The notes: a model not told the origin generated them from the letters alone. A stretch of 64,000 nucleotides of DNA from Erysipelotrichaceae bacterium (GCA_017428765.1 JAFRQF010000028.1:1-64000); one strand, 5' to 3'; positions 26,577-35,575 are shown, counted from the stretch's first letter. Numbers and translations are program-made.

Positions 26577-28256
26577 CTAATGGTTGAGGACGTAGTCGGT
26601 ATCGATCAGATTGATCAGATGTTCAGCGACTCGCTTGGTGTCGTTGCAGATCTTGAGATACTCACCGGAACTGACCGTGGTGAGCTCTTTCTCATTCAGC
26701 CTCTTGATGTAGATCTTGACCATCACGCTGACCAGACCCTGGATATTGTCCCTGAGATCTTTGATCTCGTGGGTGATCTTGCGTTTGTCGTTCTGATAGG
26801 AATCGATGATCACAAGATAGAGGCGGTTGATGAGGTTACGCAATACTTCCATCTCGTTGACGATATTATCGGAGAACTTCTCATCGCCGAGGTTTCTTGC
26901 GTAGCCGGCCAGGTTGGCCGCATAATCGCCGATCCTTTCGAGATCCGCGATCGTCTTATAGGTCGAAGACAGATACCTGCTGTCTTTCTTGTTCATCTTC
27001 TGTTCCTGACCGAGTTTGATGATCAGCTCCACGAGCTCCTTATTTAAGAAGTTGAGCTCAGCTTCGTTGTCATCGAGTTCGCTCTGCCTGTCAAAATTCA
27101 AAGTCTTGATCATATCCATCGAGATATTGAAGTTCTGCATCGCCGTATTGGCCATGTGGACGATCTCCTGTTTGATCTGTTCGACAGCGATCGAAGGCGT
27201 CGTCAGGATGTTTTCATCGACAAAGTAGAATTTTTCTTTCTTCTCTTTCGGCGGTTCGTCCTTGATGATCTTTTCCGTCAGAGCGACGAGCGAATCGACC
27301 AGCGGCAATACGATGATGACCGAAGCGATATTGAATATGGTATGGAACATCGCCAGCTGGGTGTGCGGAAGTCCCGGGAACATCCTTTCAAACAGGATGC
27401 CGAAGGACAGTGCTCCGCCGGAGGCGATCTTCATGATCAGATCGATCACATAGACTAACAGAACGCCGCCGATATTGAAGATCAGCTGCATCAGAGAAGT
27501 ACGTTTTGCGTTGATGCCTTCCGACTTCATGCCTGCCAGCATACCGGTCAGGCAGGTACCGACATTGGCACCCAGAGTCAGATAGATACCCTGCGAGATA
27601 TTGATCAGTCCGACAGCGACCATCGAAATGGAGATCGAAGTGATGGCAGTCGAAGACTGTATGAGTGCCGTCAATATCGCACCGAAGATGATCAGAAGAA
27701 ATGACGAGTTCACGCGGGCGATCGCTTCTTTCAAAGCCGGAGATTGTGAGAAACCGGACATCGCACCCGACATCATATCAAGTCCCGCAAACAGCAGACC
27801 GAAACCGGTCAGCACCGCGCCAAACAGCTTGATCTTATCCTTCTTGGCGAACATGGTGATGAAGACGCCTAAGCCGGCCAGTGCGGAGAACAGGAAGTTC
27901 ATATCGACGCCGTCTCCGCCGCCCATCATACCTAAGGCGACCAGCTGACCGGTCAGTGTCGTACCGATCTCACCGCCGAAGATGATCGTGGCAGCCTGCC
28001 GCATCGAGATGATGTGGGCATTGACAAAGCCGATGGCCATGACCGTCATCGCACCAGAAGAGGAGATCGCGATCGTCGCCACCGTACCGATCAGAACACC
28101 GACGATCTTATTATTTGATACTTTTGCCAGCAATTCACGCAATCTGTCTGAGCATACCGCCTCCAGATTGGATGACATCATCTCACAGCCCGTAAGAAAA
28201 ATACCGATGCCGGCAAGCAGATGTAAGAATTCATAAAAGAAGCTCGTACTTTCCAA
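26577..28256 (-). CDS. Na+/phosphate cotransporter family protein with PhoU-like C-terminus
   Basis: 559 residues. The membrane part has the two inverted Na/Pi repeats, with GTVATIAISSSGAMTVMAIGF and TALIQSSTAITSISISMVAV carrying the QSSS-like motifs. From about residue 345 the protein is cytoplasmic and helical, resembling a PhoU domain (DKKDSRYLSSTYKTIADLER, IGDYAANLAGYARN). Such proteins import phosphate with Na+ under control of the fused PhoU part. The start is a TTG at 28254-28256 seven bases after AAGGAG. Its own terminator follows. Confidence 0.9.
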   Translation of the reverse strand: MESTSFFYEFLHLLAGIGIFLTGCEMMSSNLEAVCSDRLRELLAKVSNNKIVGVLIGTVATIAISSSGAMTVMAIGFVNAHIISMRQAATIIFGGEIGTTLTGQLVALGMMGGGDGVDMNFLFSALAGLGVFITMFAKKDKIKLFGAVLTGFGLLFAGLDMMSGAMSGFSQSPALKEAIARVNSSFLLIIFGAILTALIQSSTAITSISISMVAVGLINISQGIYLTLGANVGTCLTGMLAGMKSEGINAKRTSLMQLIFNIGGVLLVYVIDLIMKIASGGALSFGILFERMFPGLPHTQLAMFHTIFNIASVIIVLPLVDSLVALTEKIIKDEPPKEKKEKFYFVDENILTTPSIAVEQIKQEIVHMANTAMQNFNISMDMIKTLNFDRQSELDDNEAELNFLNKELVELIIKLGQEQKMNKKDSRYLSSTYKTIADLERIGDYAANLAGYARNLGDEKFSDNIVNEMEVLRNLINRLYLVIIDSYQNDKRKITHEIKDLRDNIQGLVSVMVKIYIKRLNEKELTTVSSGEYLKICNDTKRVAEHLINLIDTDYVLNH

Positions 28257-28588
28257 ATTCTGACTCCTTTATTAAAAACTATACCAAAATCAGCGGAAAA
28301 AGAAAGACAGAGTGCTCTTTCATGAAGGTACCCGCCATCAAAAAAGAACGATTTGATGCAGATTTTAGGAAACTTGTAAAATTCTTGAAAAATCCGCTTT
28401 TCTTTAAACAAGTCCTCATCCCAAACTCTTCCTTATGAAAAAAAAGGGATACAAAGCGATCGGGTCCCAGATCAGAATGAAACGATCGTTCTTTCAGCTG
28501 ACGGCGGCTCCATAGAATGGCCGGACAGCCGATTGACCCGTTAAAAAATCTGCGATCGCAGATTATTTCTGATCTGTTACATTGTTTT
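28257..28588. other. Intergenic region between the GMC remnant and the Na/Pi gene
   Basis: 332 bases with no gene I can support. It holds a candidate promoter for the Na/Pi gene (TATAGT about 30 bases upstream of the TTG start, weak -35), and at 28547-28564 a palindromic terminator for the fragment at 28589. No Pho-box-like repeats or known riboswitch were recognised. Confidence 0.5.
28547..28564 (-). terminator. Palindromic intrinsic terminator
   Basis: AATCTGCGATCGCAGATT is a perfect 18-base palindrome followed on the minus strand by TTTTTT. It serves the fragment at 28589-28845, probably a relic of the intact gene. Confidence 0.7.
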
Positions 28589-28845
28589 TTAAAGAAGCGA
28601 TGCGATCTTTTTGGTCAGTGCCGTGATCCTCAGGATCGGCGGCTTACCTGAGGATCTCGGAAACAATGTCACATCGGCCACATAGAGATTGGCCGGCAGG
28701 TCCTCATCGTACAAGGATAAAGCTGTTTCTTTCTTTAACGGCAGCATACCGGTAACAGACAGATGATAATCCAAAACATATCCATCCTCCTTGTATCCGA
28801 TCGATTGCAGAAATAGGATATCAGAATTGTTTCCATAGGATACAA
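28589..28845 (-). pseudogene. C-terminal remnant of a GMC-type FAD oxidoreductase
   Basis: About 85 codons in one frame: FVSYGNNSDILFLQSIGYKE, DYHLSVTGMLPLKKETA and NLYVADVTLFPRSSGKPP, then LRITALTKKIA. The last part matches the C-terminal end of GMC oxidoreductases (H..G.MP ... NLYVxDxSxFPxSxGxPPxLTIxALAKxIA). The rest of a ~500-residue enzyme is missing, and the frame runs directly into the 3' end of dinB at 28852, so a deletion or insertion joined the two. No proper start codon is present apart from a TTG at 28772-28774. Confidence 0.6.
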
Positions 28846-28851
28846 AATGGT

Positions 28852-30078
28852 TCAGAAGTGTTTGCGCATGTATTCGATCGTCCGATACAGTGTCTCGCCC
28901 GCAAAGATCTTGTCCAGGTTGTTGTAGAAATCAAGACCATATCTTCTTTCCATATAGGCAAACAGCTCTTCAAAGCCTTCCCTCTCATCTTTCTCAGTCT
29001 CCGCTTCCGCAAATAAGGAAAGCTGTCTGTTTTTGTGCGAGGAAAGATTGTAGATACTGACGCCGACCAGACGGACACGTCTTTGTTTCACCTGCCGGAG
29101 CAGTGCTATGGCATTGCGGTAGATATCATAAGCGGAACCGATATCCTCTGTAAGACGGGAACGGGAGATGCTTTGCATATCGGAATAGGTCAGTTTCAGA
29201 CTGACTCCGTTTCCCTCCGATCCGACTTTCTTCAAGCGCCGCCAGACGCTCAACGAAAGTAAGACCAGCACATCTTCCAGAAACATATAATCATCGACAT
29301 CCTGCTGGAAGGTGATCTCACGGCCGATCGACTTGGCATCTTCCGGATGATAGGTCTTCACCTTTTCATTGTCGATCCCGAAAGCGATCCGGCTGATCCA
29401 GCGGCCCTGTTTGCCTAATAAAGAAATGACCTTATCCGTATTCTCCTGGATGTCTTTCACCGTATGGATGCCCGCTTCATGTAATTTCTCTGCTGTCTTG
29501 ACACCGACCGTGTATAGGACTCTGACATCGCGGTCCTTTACCAGATCCACGAAATCCTGAGGAGAAAGTATCTCAAAATAGCCGTCCGGCTTTTTCTCTT
29601 CACTGGCCGTCTTGGCTGCCGTCTTGGAATAAGCCAGACCGACCGAACAGGTCAGATCGACTTCCGCCTTGGTCCGCTGCTTGATCGCCCGGGCGATCCT
29701 TCTGGCACCTTCCAGGTCTTTTGCCTGTTCGCTGATGTCAAGATACGCCTCATCGAGTGAGATGGCTTCCGCCTCAGAGGCATAGGAATACCAGATCTCA
29801 TGAAGCTTCTGTGAGACGCTTCTGTATTTGTTGAAATCGGGATGCCTGTAGATCCCCTTGGGACAAAGACGGTAGGCTTCCTTGATGTTCATGCCGGAAC
29901 GCACACCGTATTTTCTCGCCTCGTAGTTGCAGGTCGAAACGACGCCCCGTTCATGAGGAAGAGAGCCGATGATCAGCGGCTTGTCTCTTAAGAATGGATC
30001 ATCGCGCATCTCTACAGACGCATAGAAGGCATCCATATCGACATGTACGATATACTGTCCGGGTTCTTCTTTACTCAT
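28852..30078 (-). CDS. dinB: DNA polymerase IV (Y-family, translesion)
   Basis: 408 residues from the ATG at 30076-30078. The palm carries IVHVDMDAFYASVE and AISLDEAYLDIS with the metal-binding acidic residues; CSVGLAYSKTAAKTASEEKK PDGY-type sequence and the helix-hairpin-helix VGVKTAEKLHEAGI follow. The little-finger domain is present, and QLSLF near residue 365 is a beta-clamp binding motif. It copies past damaged bases with low fidelity. SOS control is not evident: no clear LexA box was seen in the short 5' region. Confidence 0.94.
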   Translation of the reverse strand: MSKEEPGQYIVHVDMDAFYASVEMRDDPFLRDKPLIIGSLPHERGVVSTCNYEARKYGVRSGMNIKEAYRLCPKGIYRHPDFNKYRSVSQKLHEIWYSYASEAEAISLDEAYLDISEQAKDLEGARRIARAIKQRTKAEVDLTCSVGLAYSKTAAKTASEEKKPDGYFEILSPQDFVDLVKDRDVRVLYTVGVKTAEKLHEAGIHTVKDIQENTDKVISLLGKQGRWISRIAFGIDNEKVKTYHPEDAKSIGREITFQQDVDDYMFLEDVLVLLSLSVWRRLKKVGSEGNGVSLKLTYSDMQSISRSRLTEDIGSAYDIYRNAIALLRQVKQRRVRLVGVSIYNLSSHKNRQLSLFAEAETEKDEREGFEELFAYMERRYGLDFYNNLDKIFAGETLYRTIEYMRKHF

Positions 30079-30177
30079 TTCTTTCTTATTGTACTTCAAA
30101 GCTCCGATCCCCAAGAATGAAAAGGACCTCCTACCTCTGATATACAAAAACAAACGGCCGTGATCAGAAAACGATAT

Positions 30178-30204
30178 AAAAACATCGTCTCATTGAAACG
30201 ATGT
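30178..30204 (-). terminator. Intrinsic terminator of the deacetylase operon
   Basis: ACATCGT and ACGATGT pair around CTCATTGAA; the minus strand continues with TTTTTATATCG. Confidence 0.7.
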
Positions 30205-30226
30205 CTGTCGGCCTGATGCTTCATCT

Positions 30227-31417
30227 TCAATTATGGCCAAATACCTTTATCGTGTCGATATCATAGCCTTTGTATTTCAGAAGTTCAGAGACCGTGACCA
30301 GCTGAAAGCCCCGATCGATCAGATCCGGTACCAGCCGTCTGGTTGCTTTTTCACTGGAAGAGTAGAGGGAATGCATCAGTACGATATCCCCGTCTTCCAC
30401 ATATTTCATGATGTTGTCGTAAGTGATATCTTCATCCCGGTTCGACCAGTCTTTGGAATCCACCGTCCACAGTATTGCCGGCATGCCGATGATGTCTTCG
30501 AGCTCATAGTTTCTTGCGCCATACGGCGGTCGGTACGTCTTCATGCGATACCCCAGTTTTTCTTCGACATAGCTGACCGGCTCCATGACTTCCTCATATG
30601 CCTCATCGACTTCCTGTTTTGCCAGATTTCCATGATATTCACTGTGAGATCCGAACTCCATTCCCAGCCGTATCCCTTCGCGGATGTTGTCCAGCTCTCC
30701 GGGCGACATGCGCGAACCCACCGAATAGAAGGTCGCCTTTGCCCCGTATTTATGAAAGATCTCATAGAGATCATAATCCACCTTCGCATAAGGACCATCA
30801 TCATAGGTAATCGCGATCATCGGCCTGTTTTCATCGATATACTCTTTCTTCTCATAGGTGTTCATCTTCTCAAAACCCAGGTCTATCCCCATCAGTTTCT
30901 TTTGATAAGCGATGGGCAGATCCATCTCGTAATGAAAATCAAGGAAATTCAGATGGATGTGGCGATCGTCAAGAGAGATGGTGATATGGGAAAGATCCAG
31001 AGCTTCCGGAGCGCTGGCCAGCCAGAAGGAAGAAGTATAGGCCTCTTCGATCCCGTCTTTTTTCATGTTATAGCGCAACATGTCCGACAGCATCTGCTCC
31101 CCGCCGGTCACCTTCAAAGTGATATCGTGAAGCTTTTCATCGACATAGAAAAAGTTGCCGTCCATGTAGGAGATCTTGTAAAAGTCTCCGGCTTTTTCAA
31201 CGGTATAATCAAAGATCATCTCTTCCCCGGATCCACAAAGCTGTCTGGCGTACTGAGCGCTCAAAGACGATTCCGGCGCGTAAAAAGCTACGCACTTGCC
31301 ATTGGTATAGCTTTGCGCTCCTGCATTGCGGGATCTTGTGCATCCGCCAAGGACGCATATCAGGAAAAGAAAGATGACCGCGAATCTCTTATTGAACGAT
31401 GATCCTTCCTTCGACAT
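30227..31417 (-). CDS. Polysaccharide deacetylase lipoprotein (NodB domain)
   Basis: 396 residues from the ATG at 31415-31417, overlapping the 5'-nucleotidase gene by 29 bases. A signal sequence with lipobox CVLGGC anchors it outside the cell. Residues ~205-390 are a NodB-type carbohydrate esterase 4 domain: MIAITYDDGPYAKVD (catalytic Asp pair), GSHSEYHGNL (HxxxH metal ligands), YRPPYGARN and DGDIVLMHSLYS. The first ~180 residues form a separate beta-rich domain of unknown role. It probably removes N-acetyl groups from peptidoglycan or a surface polymer, which lowers lysozyme sensitivity. No ribosome site is perfectly placed. Confidence 0.88.
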   Translation of the reverse strand: MSKEGSSFNKRFAVIFLFLICVLGGCTRSRNAGAQSYTNGKCVAFYAPESSLSAQYARQLCGSGEEMIFDYTVEKAGDFYKISYMDGNFFYVDEKLHDITLKVTGGEQMLSDMLRYNMKKDGIEEAYTSSFWLASAPEALDLSHITISLDDRHIHLNFLDFHYEMDLPIAYQKKLMGIDLGFEKMNTYEKKEYIDENRPMIAITYDDGPYAKVDYDLYEIFHKYGAKATFYSVGSRMSPGELDNIREGIRLGMEFGSHSEYHGNLAKQEVDEAYEEVMEPVSYVEEKLGYRMKTYRPPYGARNYELEDIIGMPAILWTVDSKDWSNRDEDITYDNIMKYVEDGDIVLMHSLYSSSEKATRRLVPDLIDRGFQLVTVSELLKYKGYDIDTIKVFGHN

Positions 31418-33032
31418 CGGTATATCTGCCTTCAAAAGAACCCAGGGATCTGGCATATTCGATCAGAGCAGTCACATCGACCGGTCCTTCTTCAACGATC
31501 GCTTCGCAGCCTTCAAAGGCCGTATTGCCGTCGCCCTTATGGAAAAGGACATAGCTGGTCGCAGCGACCGAGTAGGTCTTTTGAGGATCGATCGGGACAT
31601 ATTCCCCGTTTTCAAGCACCATGACATCTTTGACACGGCGCTCCTCACCGGCGAAACCGGCAAACATGTTGTCGCCATCCAGTATGACACTGGTTGGGAT
31701 CGATGTATCGACCGTATATTTCAAGCCCGAGACCTGTAAGAATCCGCCATTCTCGCCGACCGCATTGCCGTCGAGTTTATAGATGCCTTCCGTGATCCTT
31801 GAACAGTATTCCAAAGCATCGACGATCTGCTGACCTGACGCATAACAGGAAGCCAGCTCGTTTTGAAACGGCATGACGGCCAGAAGGTCCCCATAGGTCA
31901 GTTCGCCGGCTTCCACATTCGCCCTTACTCCGCCGCCGTTGACTATTGCCACATCGGTGCCCATGTAATAACGAAGGGCATCCGCACAGAAATCACCCAG
32001 CGTCGTCTCTCTGGCACGGACCATACGTATGCCTTCTTCATCGCTGATATATAAGTCATGATCGAGGTCTGTGATCTTTTCCGCCAGTATCGTATCGAGC
32101 TTGGCGAAATCCTCTTCCATTTTTGCCGTCATAGTCTCATCTTTGCGGTCATACGCATCGACATGAAGTGTGCTCAGACTTCCGTCCTTACCGATGATGA
32201 GCTCGCCCACCGCCTGCAGTTTCGTACCGACGGAAGAAAGCAGGACATCTTCGTTGTTTTTGTTCGGATATCTGTCTTCGACGATCACCGCATGGGAATG
32301 GCCGTCCAGAAAGACATCGATGCCTTCCGTCTTATGGATCAGAGAAACGGAAGTATAAAGGATCTCTTCCGTACCGACATGGGATAAGACGACCACATAG
32401 TCGGCACCTTCTTTTCTCGCCGCATCGACACTCTCCTGCAGTTTTGCCGCAAGTTCATCATCATTCTCTCCGCCATAGAAGTCATAGACGAATTCTCCGT
32501 CTTCCATGAAGTTGGCCGGCGTGGAAGAGATGGTCGTCTCCGGTGTCAGAAGACCGATGAATGCCACTTTGTAGTCTCCGTATTGTACGATCTTATATGG
32601 TTTCACATCTTCAAAGATGTTGTTCTTTTTGCCCGTGTAGTTCACGTTGCATATGACCTGATCGAATTCCATCATCTGACGAAGTGCGGCAAGCCGCTCG
32701 ACGCCATAGTCGAATTCATGGTTGCCGAACGTGACGATGTCATAGCCGGTATTGTTCATCAGATCGATCACCAGTTCGCCTTTAGAAAGCGTACCGATCG
32801 CTCCGCCCTGTATATAGTCGCCGCAATCCACCAGCGTCACATATTCGTGTTCTTTTTTGGTGTCATCGACCAGAGCCTTGAGCCCGTCCAGACCCACCCC
32901 CTGATCGACACCGCAGTGGACATCGGAAGTGAAAAAGATATAGATATCATCCTTGAGTTCCTTCTTCTTTGCGCAGGAACACAAGCTGATACAGATGAGT
33001 GAAATGATAAGAACTTTGAGCAGTTTTTTCAT
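31389..33032 (-). CDS. 5'-nucleotidase / UshA-family lipoprotein
   Basis: 547 residues from the ATG at 33030-33032 after AAGGGATG. Signal peptide with lipobox LCSC. The metallophosphatase domain shows FFTSDVHCG, LVDCGDYIQGG, VTFGNHEFDYG, VVLSHVG and DVFLDGHSHAV, the five metal-site motifs. The C-terminal nucleotidase domain has DVAIVNGGGVRANVEAGELT, the substrate specificity loop, and YSVAATSYVLFHKGDGNTAF. It would release phosphate and nucleosides from extracellular nucleotides. Cotranscribed with the deacetylase downstream. Confidence 0.92.
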   Translation of the reverse strand: MKKLLKVLIISLICISLCSCAKKKELKDDIYIFFTSDVHCGVDQGVGLDGLKALVDDTKKEHEYVTLVDCGDYIQGGAIGTLSKGELVIDLMNNTGYDIVTFGNHEFDYGVERLAALRQMMEFDQVICNVNYTGKKNNIFEDVKPYKIVQYGDYKVAFIGLLTPETTISSTPANFMEDGEFVYDFYGGENDDELAAKLQESVDAARKEGADYVVVLSHVGTEEILYTSVSLIHKTEGIDVFLDGHSHAVIVEDRYPNKNNEDVLLSSVGTKLQAVGELIIGKDGSLSTLHVDAYDRKDETMTAKMEEDFAKLDTILAEKITDLDHDLYISDEEGIRMVRARETTLGDFCADALRYYMGTDVAIVNGGGVRANVEAGELTYGDLLAVMPFQNELASCYASGQQIVDALEYCSRITEGIYKLDGNAVGENGGFLQVSGLKYTVDTSIPTSVILDGDNMFAGFAGEERRVKDVMVLENGEYVPIDPQKTYSVAATSYVLFHKGDGNTAFEGCEAIVEEGPVDVTALIEYARSLGSFEGRYTDVEGRIIVQ

Positions 33033-33154
33033 AATATACACATCCCTTATATTTTTCATTATACTTCCCCTGCGCAACAAACCCGATACTACAGAATAAA
33101 TTTAAAAGGCTAGCACTGCGCTTCCTGTGTTATATTGTAAAAAGGTAATAGGAT

Positions 33155-34075
33155 ATGTTATATACGAATACATTGGATGCGATCGGCAATACGCCGCTTT
33201 TAAAACTCAATAAGATCGTCGACGAAGATTTCGCCGATATCTATGTCAAATTCGAAGCTGTCAATCTGGGCGGTTCCATCAAAACCAGGACTGCCTTCAA
33301 CATGATCAAAGATGCCGAGAAGAAAGGCCTGCTCAACGAGAACTCCGTCATCGTGGAATGTACCTCCGGCAATCAGGGAATTGCCCTGGCAATGATCGGA
33401 GCCATCAAAGGCTACCGCGTCATCATCGTCATGCCGGATTCCGTTTCCGTGGAAAGAAGGAAACTGATCATGCAGTACGGCGCACAGATCCGTCTGGTCC
33501 ACGACGAAGGAAACATCGGCGAATGCATCGAGAAATGCCAGCGCATCGTAAGAAATTCCGCCAAGGAAGATCCTTATGTCTTCGTCCCCGGCCAGTTTGA
33601 AAACCCGGCCAATGTCAAAGCCCAGGAAATGACCGGTGAGGAGATCGTAAAAGATCTTCCGCACATCGACGGCTTCTGCTCGGGCATCGGCACCGGCGGT
33701 ACCCTGACCGGCATCGGAAAAGTCTTGAAGAAACACAACCCTGATATGACCATTTGGGCCGTGGAACCGGAAAATGCGGCGATCCTGACGGGACTTCCGA
33801 TCGGGACACACTTACAGATGGGGATCGGCGACGGGGTCATTCCGGAGATCCTCGACCGGAAGATCTACGATGATATCTGCATCATCTCCGACGAGCTTGC
33901 CATCGGCATGGCCAAACTGCTCGCAAAAAAAGAAGGGCTGCTCTGCGGTATCTCCTCCGGTACCAATGTGGCCGCCGCCCTTCAGATGGCAAAGAAATTA
34001 GGTAAGGGAAAAGTCGTCGTCACGATCCTTCCGGATACGGGAGAACGCTACTACTCCACCCCGTTATTCGATTAA
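33155..34075 (+). CDS. Cysteine-synthase-family PLP enzyme (divergent paralogue)
   Basis: 306 residues of fold-type II PLP enzymes, close to CysK. The PLP lysine is K43 in VNLGGSIKTRTAF, where CysK usually has GSVKDR; the substrate loop is ECTSGNQGIALAM with Gln where CysK has SGNTG; the glycine loop is CSGIGTGGTLTGIGK. These changes suggest a specialised role, such as another beta-replacement reaction, rather than the housekeeping enzyme, which is encoded at 38942-39877. It is a single-gene unit with AAAGG upstream and a terminator after. Confidence 0.85.
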   Translation: MLYTNTLDAIGNTPLLKLNKIVDEDFADIYVKFEAVNLGGSIKTRTAFNMIKDAEKKGLLNENSVIVECTSGNQGIALAMIGAIKGYRVIIVMPDSVSVERRKLIMQYGAQIRLVHDEGNIGECIEKCQRIVRNSAKEDPYVFVPGQFENPANVKAQEMTGEEIVKDLPHIDGFCSGIGTGGTLTGIGKVLKKHNPDMTIWAVEPENAAILTGLPIGTHLQMGIGDGVIPEILDRKIYDDICIISDELAIGMAKLLAKKEGLLCGISSGTNVAAALQMAKKLGKGKVVVTILPDTGERYYSTPLFD

Positions 34076-34097
34076 AGACCGCAAAGGTCTTTTTTTA
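34074..34097 (+). terminator. Intrinsic terminator after the cysteine-synthase paralogue
   Basis: AAAGACC, GCAA, GGTCTTT followed by a T run. It overlaps the stop codon of both flanking genes. Confidence 0.8.
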
Positions 34098-34412
34098 ATT
34101 CCGCAGTAAGTAACGGACGCTCTCTTTCAGTTCTTCGGAAAAACCCTCAAGATCTTCTTCCCCGATCACTCCTTGTGCAAGCAAAGAACCAAGATGCATG
34201 CTTACATTTGAAGGCCGCAAGTCACTGATCAGCACTCCCGGCCCCCTTTTGTCTTTCCGGATCCTTTCATACAGTTCCCAGAAATTTTCTGAAGCATTCC
34301 TGTCTTTTCTGCTCAGTATTCCGATATATTCTTCATTCAGTTTCGCCATGTGATCTTCCTGCCACTTTGGCAGTCTTTCACGGAATAAACGCCAGTCTTT
34401 CTTATCCGCCAT
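34095..34412 (-). CDS. Small conserved protein of unknown function
   Basis: 105 residues from the ATG at 34410-34412, which sits five bases after GGAGG. It starts MADKKDWRLFRERLPKWQED and continues HMAKLNEEYIGILS, a pattern I recall from short Clostridia/Bacillota proteins sometimes mislabelled as multidrug transporter; it has no membrane segment and is plainly soluble and helical. Divergent from the heat-shock gene and sharing its upstream region with the CIRCE-like element. Function unknown. Confidence 0.7.
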   Translation of the reverse strand: MADKKDWRLFRERLPKWQEDHMAKLNEEYIGILSRKDRNASENFWELYERIRKDKRGPGVLISDLRPSNVSMHLGSLLAQGVIGEEDLEGFSEELKESVRYLLRN

Positions 34413-34489
34413 AGGAACCTCCATTCTATGTGTACTTTCTTCATGTTCATTATTACATATCGTTATTAGCACTTGTTTATCACTTATGC

Positions 34490-34516
34490 TAGCACTTAAT
34501 GCTTGACAGTGCTAAT
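34490..34516. promoter_or_regulatory. CIRCE-like HrcA operator
   Basis: CTAGCACTT, nine bases, CAGTGCTAA: 16 of 18 positions agree with the consensus TTAGCACTC-N9-GAGTGCTAA. The spacing is exact. It covers the -35 box (TTGACA, 34504-34509) of the heat-shock gene. Another half-site, TTAGCACTT, lies just upstream around 34467. Confidence 0.85.
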
Positions 34517-34531
34517 AATAGTGTTAGTATA
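34504..34531 (+). promoter_or_regulatory. Promoter of the Hsp20 gene
   Basis: TTGACA at 34504-34509 and TAGTAT at 34526-34531, 16 bases apart, embedded in the CIRCE-like element. Confidence 0.7.
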
Positions 34532-34576
34532 TAGGTGTAGGGTAAATAAAGACCCGGAACATGGAGGTAAATTAGT

Positions 34577-34993
34577 ATGAAATATTTTCCTAGAAGTTTA
34601 GATGTATTTGATGATATGTTCGATGGTTTCTTCACAAAAGAACCGGTATATAACAACAACGTAATGAGAACGGATGTCTTTGAAAAAGACGGTTACTACA
34701 ACCTGGATATCGAACTTCCGGGCTACACCAAGGAAGATGTCCAGATGGACTTAGTCGACGGTTACCTGAATATCAAGGCGACCCACAACGTATCCAATGA
34801 AGAAAAGGATGCCAAGGGCAATCTGATCCGTTCCGAAAGAAGATTCGGTACTTGCTCAAGAAGCTTCTATGTCGGTGAAAACATCAAGGCAGAAGATGTC
34901 AAGGCAAGATTCGAAAACGGTATCTTGAATATCGTTCTTCCTTCCAAGGAACAGAAGTCGATCGAAACCAAACAGACTGTCACGATCGAATAA
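34577..34993 (+). CDS. Hsp20-family small heat-shock protein
   Basis: 138 residues. Alpha-crystallin domain from about residue 35 (MRTDVFEKDGYYNLDIELPG) through FENGILNIVLPSKE; the short C-terminal tail after it ends TKQTVTIE. The family holds unfolding proteins in a refoldable state, forming large oligomers. AGGAGGTAA-like GGAGGT precedes the ATG. A CIRCE element overlapping the promoter predicts repression by HrcA and induction by heat. Control of a lone Hsp20 gene by CIRCE, without groES/groEL or dnaK nearby, is less usual than for the chaperonin operons. Confidence 0.95.
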   Translation: MKYFPRSLDVFDDMFDGFFTKEPVYNNNVMRTDVFEKDGYYNLDIELPGYTKEDVQMDLVDGYLNIKATHNVSNEEKDAKGNLIRSERRFGTCSRSFYVGENIKAEDVKARFENGILNIVLPSKEQKSIETKQTVTIE

Positions 34994-35013
34994 TCACAAA
35001 GCACAAAAAAACT

Positions 35014-35046
35014 AAGAGGTATGGCGCTTGCCATACCTCTTTTTTT
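35014..35046. terminator. Strong intrinsic terminator after hsp20
   Basis: AAGAGGTATGGC, GCTT, GCCATACCTCTT followed by TTTTT; a 12-bp stem between convergent genes. Confidence 0.9.
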
Positions 35047-35048
35047 GA

Positions 35049-35564
35049 TTAGAACAGATTTGCTTTTTTCAGGCGGTCGACCAGGATCGGGATCAGCACG
35101 AGCTGGATGATGATGCCCGGAAGTGCCGTGACAAAGGCAGCGGAAGTCCATGCCGTCATCGAATACGATCCCGCTTTGAAGATCAATGCATTCAGGATAC
35201 CGTATGTGATCCTGCCGCACAACATCGCTCCGATCAATACGACATAATTTTTAACAAGGCCGTTTTCGATCTTTACCACTTTATTCAGAAGGCCGGTCAT
35301 CAGACCATAGACCGTCAGCTCGCAAAGCATCGAAGGAAGTACCGGTGCCGGCGGCATACCGAAGATCAGGTGTGACAGCAAAGGTGTGAAGAAACCGCAG
35401 ATCGCTCCGAGCAGCGGACCGACCGCAAAACCGGCGATCAGTACAGGGATATGCATCGGCAATACGACCGAGCCCGCATTCGGGATCATGTGGAAAGCCT
35501 GAGGAAGGACGACGCCGATCGCAATGAACATGGCCGTCAGGATCAGATTTCTTGTGTTTTTCAT
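35049..35564 (-). CDS. ECF transporter S component (substrate unknown)
   Basis: 171 residues, about six membrane segments. LPMHIPVLIAGFAVGPLLGA and LIFGMPPAPVLPSMLCEL are typical of energy-coupling-factor S components, the small membrane proteins that bind a vitamin and dock on a shared ECF module. The module genes (ecfA, ecfA', ecfT) are not in the window. A hairpin with T run sits just upstream of its ribosome site (GGAG at AGGAG/GGAGAAAACACG), so expression may be attenuated. Its position next to the B6-linked S component suggests a cofactor role but not which one. Confidence 0.85.
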   Translation of the reverse strand: MKNTRNLILTAMFIAIGVVLPQAFHMIPNAGSVVLPMHIPVLIAGFAVGPLLGAICGFFTPLLSHLIFGMPPAPVLPSMLCELTVYGLMTGLLNKVVKIENGLVKNYVVLIGAMLCGRITYGILNALIFKAGSYSMTAWTSAAFVTALPGIIIQLVLIPILVDRLKKANLF

Positions 35565-35575
35565 CGTGTTTTCTC

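Noticed and set aside
30233..31402. Rightward open frame of 389 codons
   Set aside because: Antisense to the polysaccharide deacetylase, no motifs, no ribosome site.
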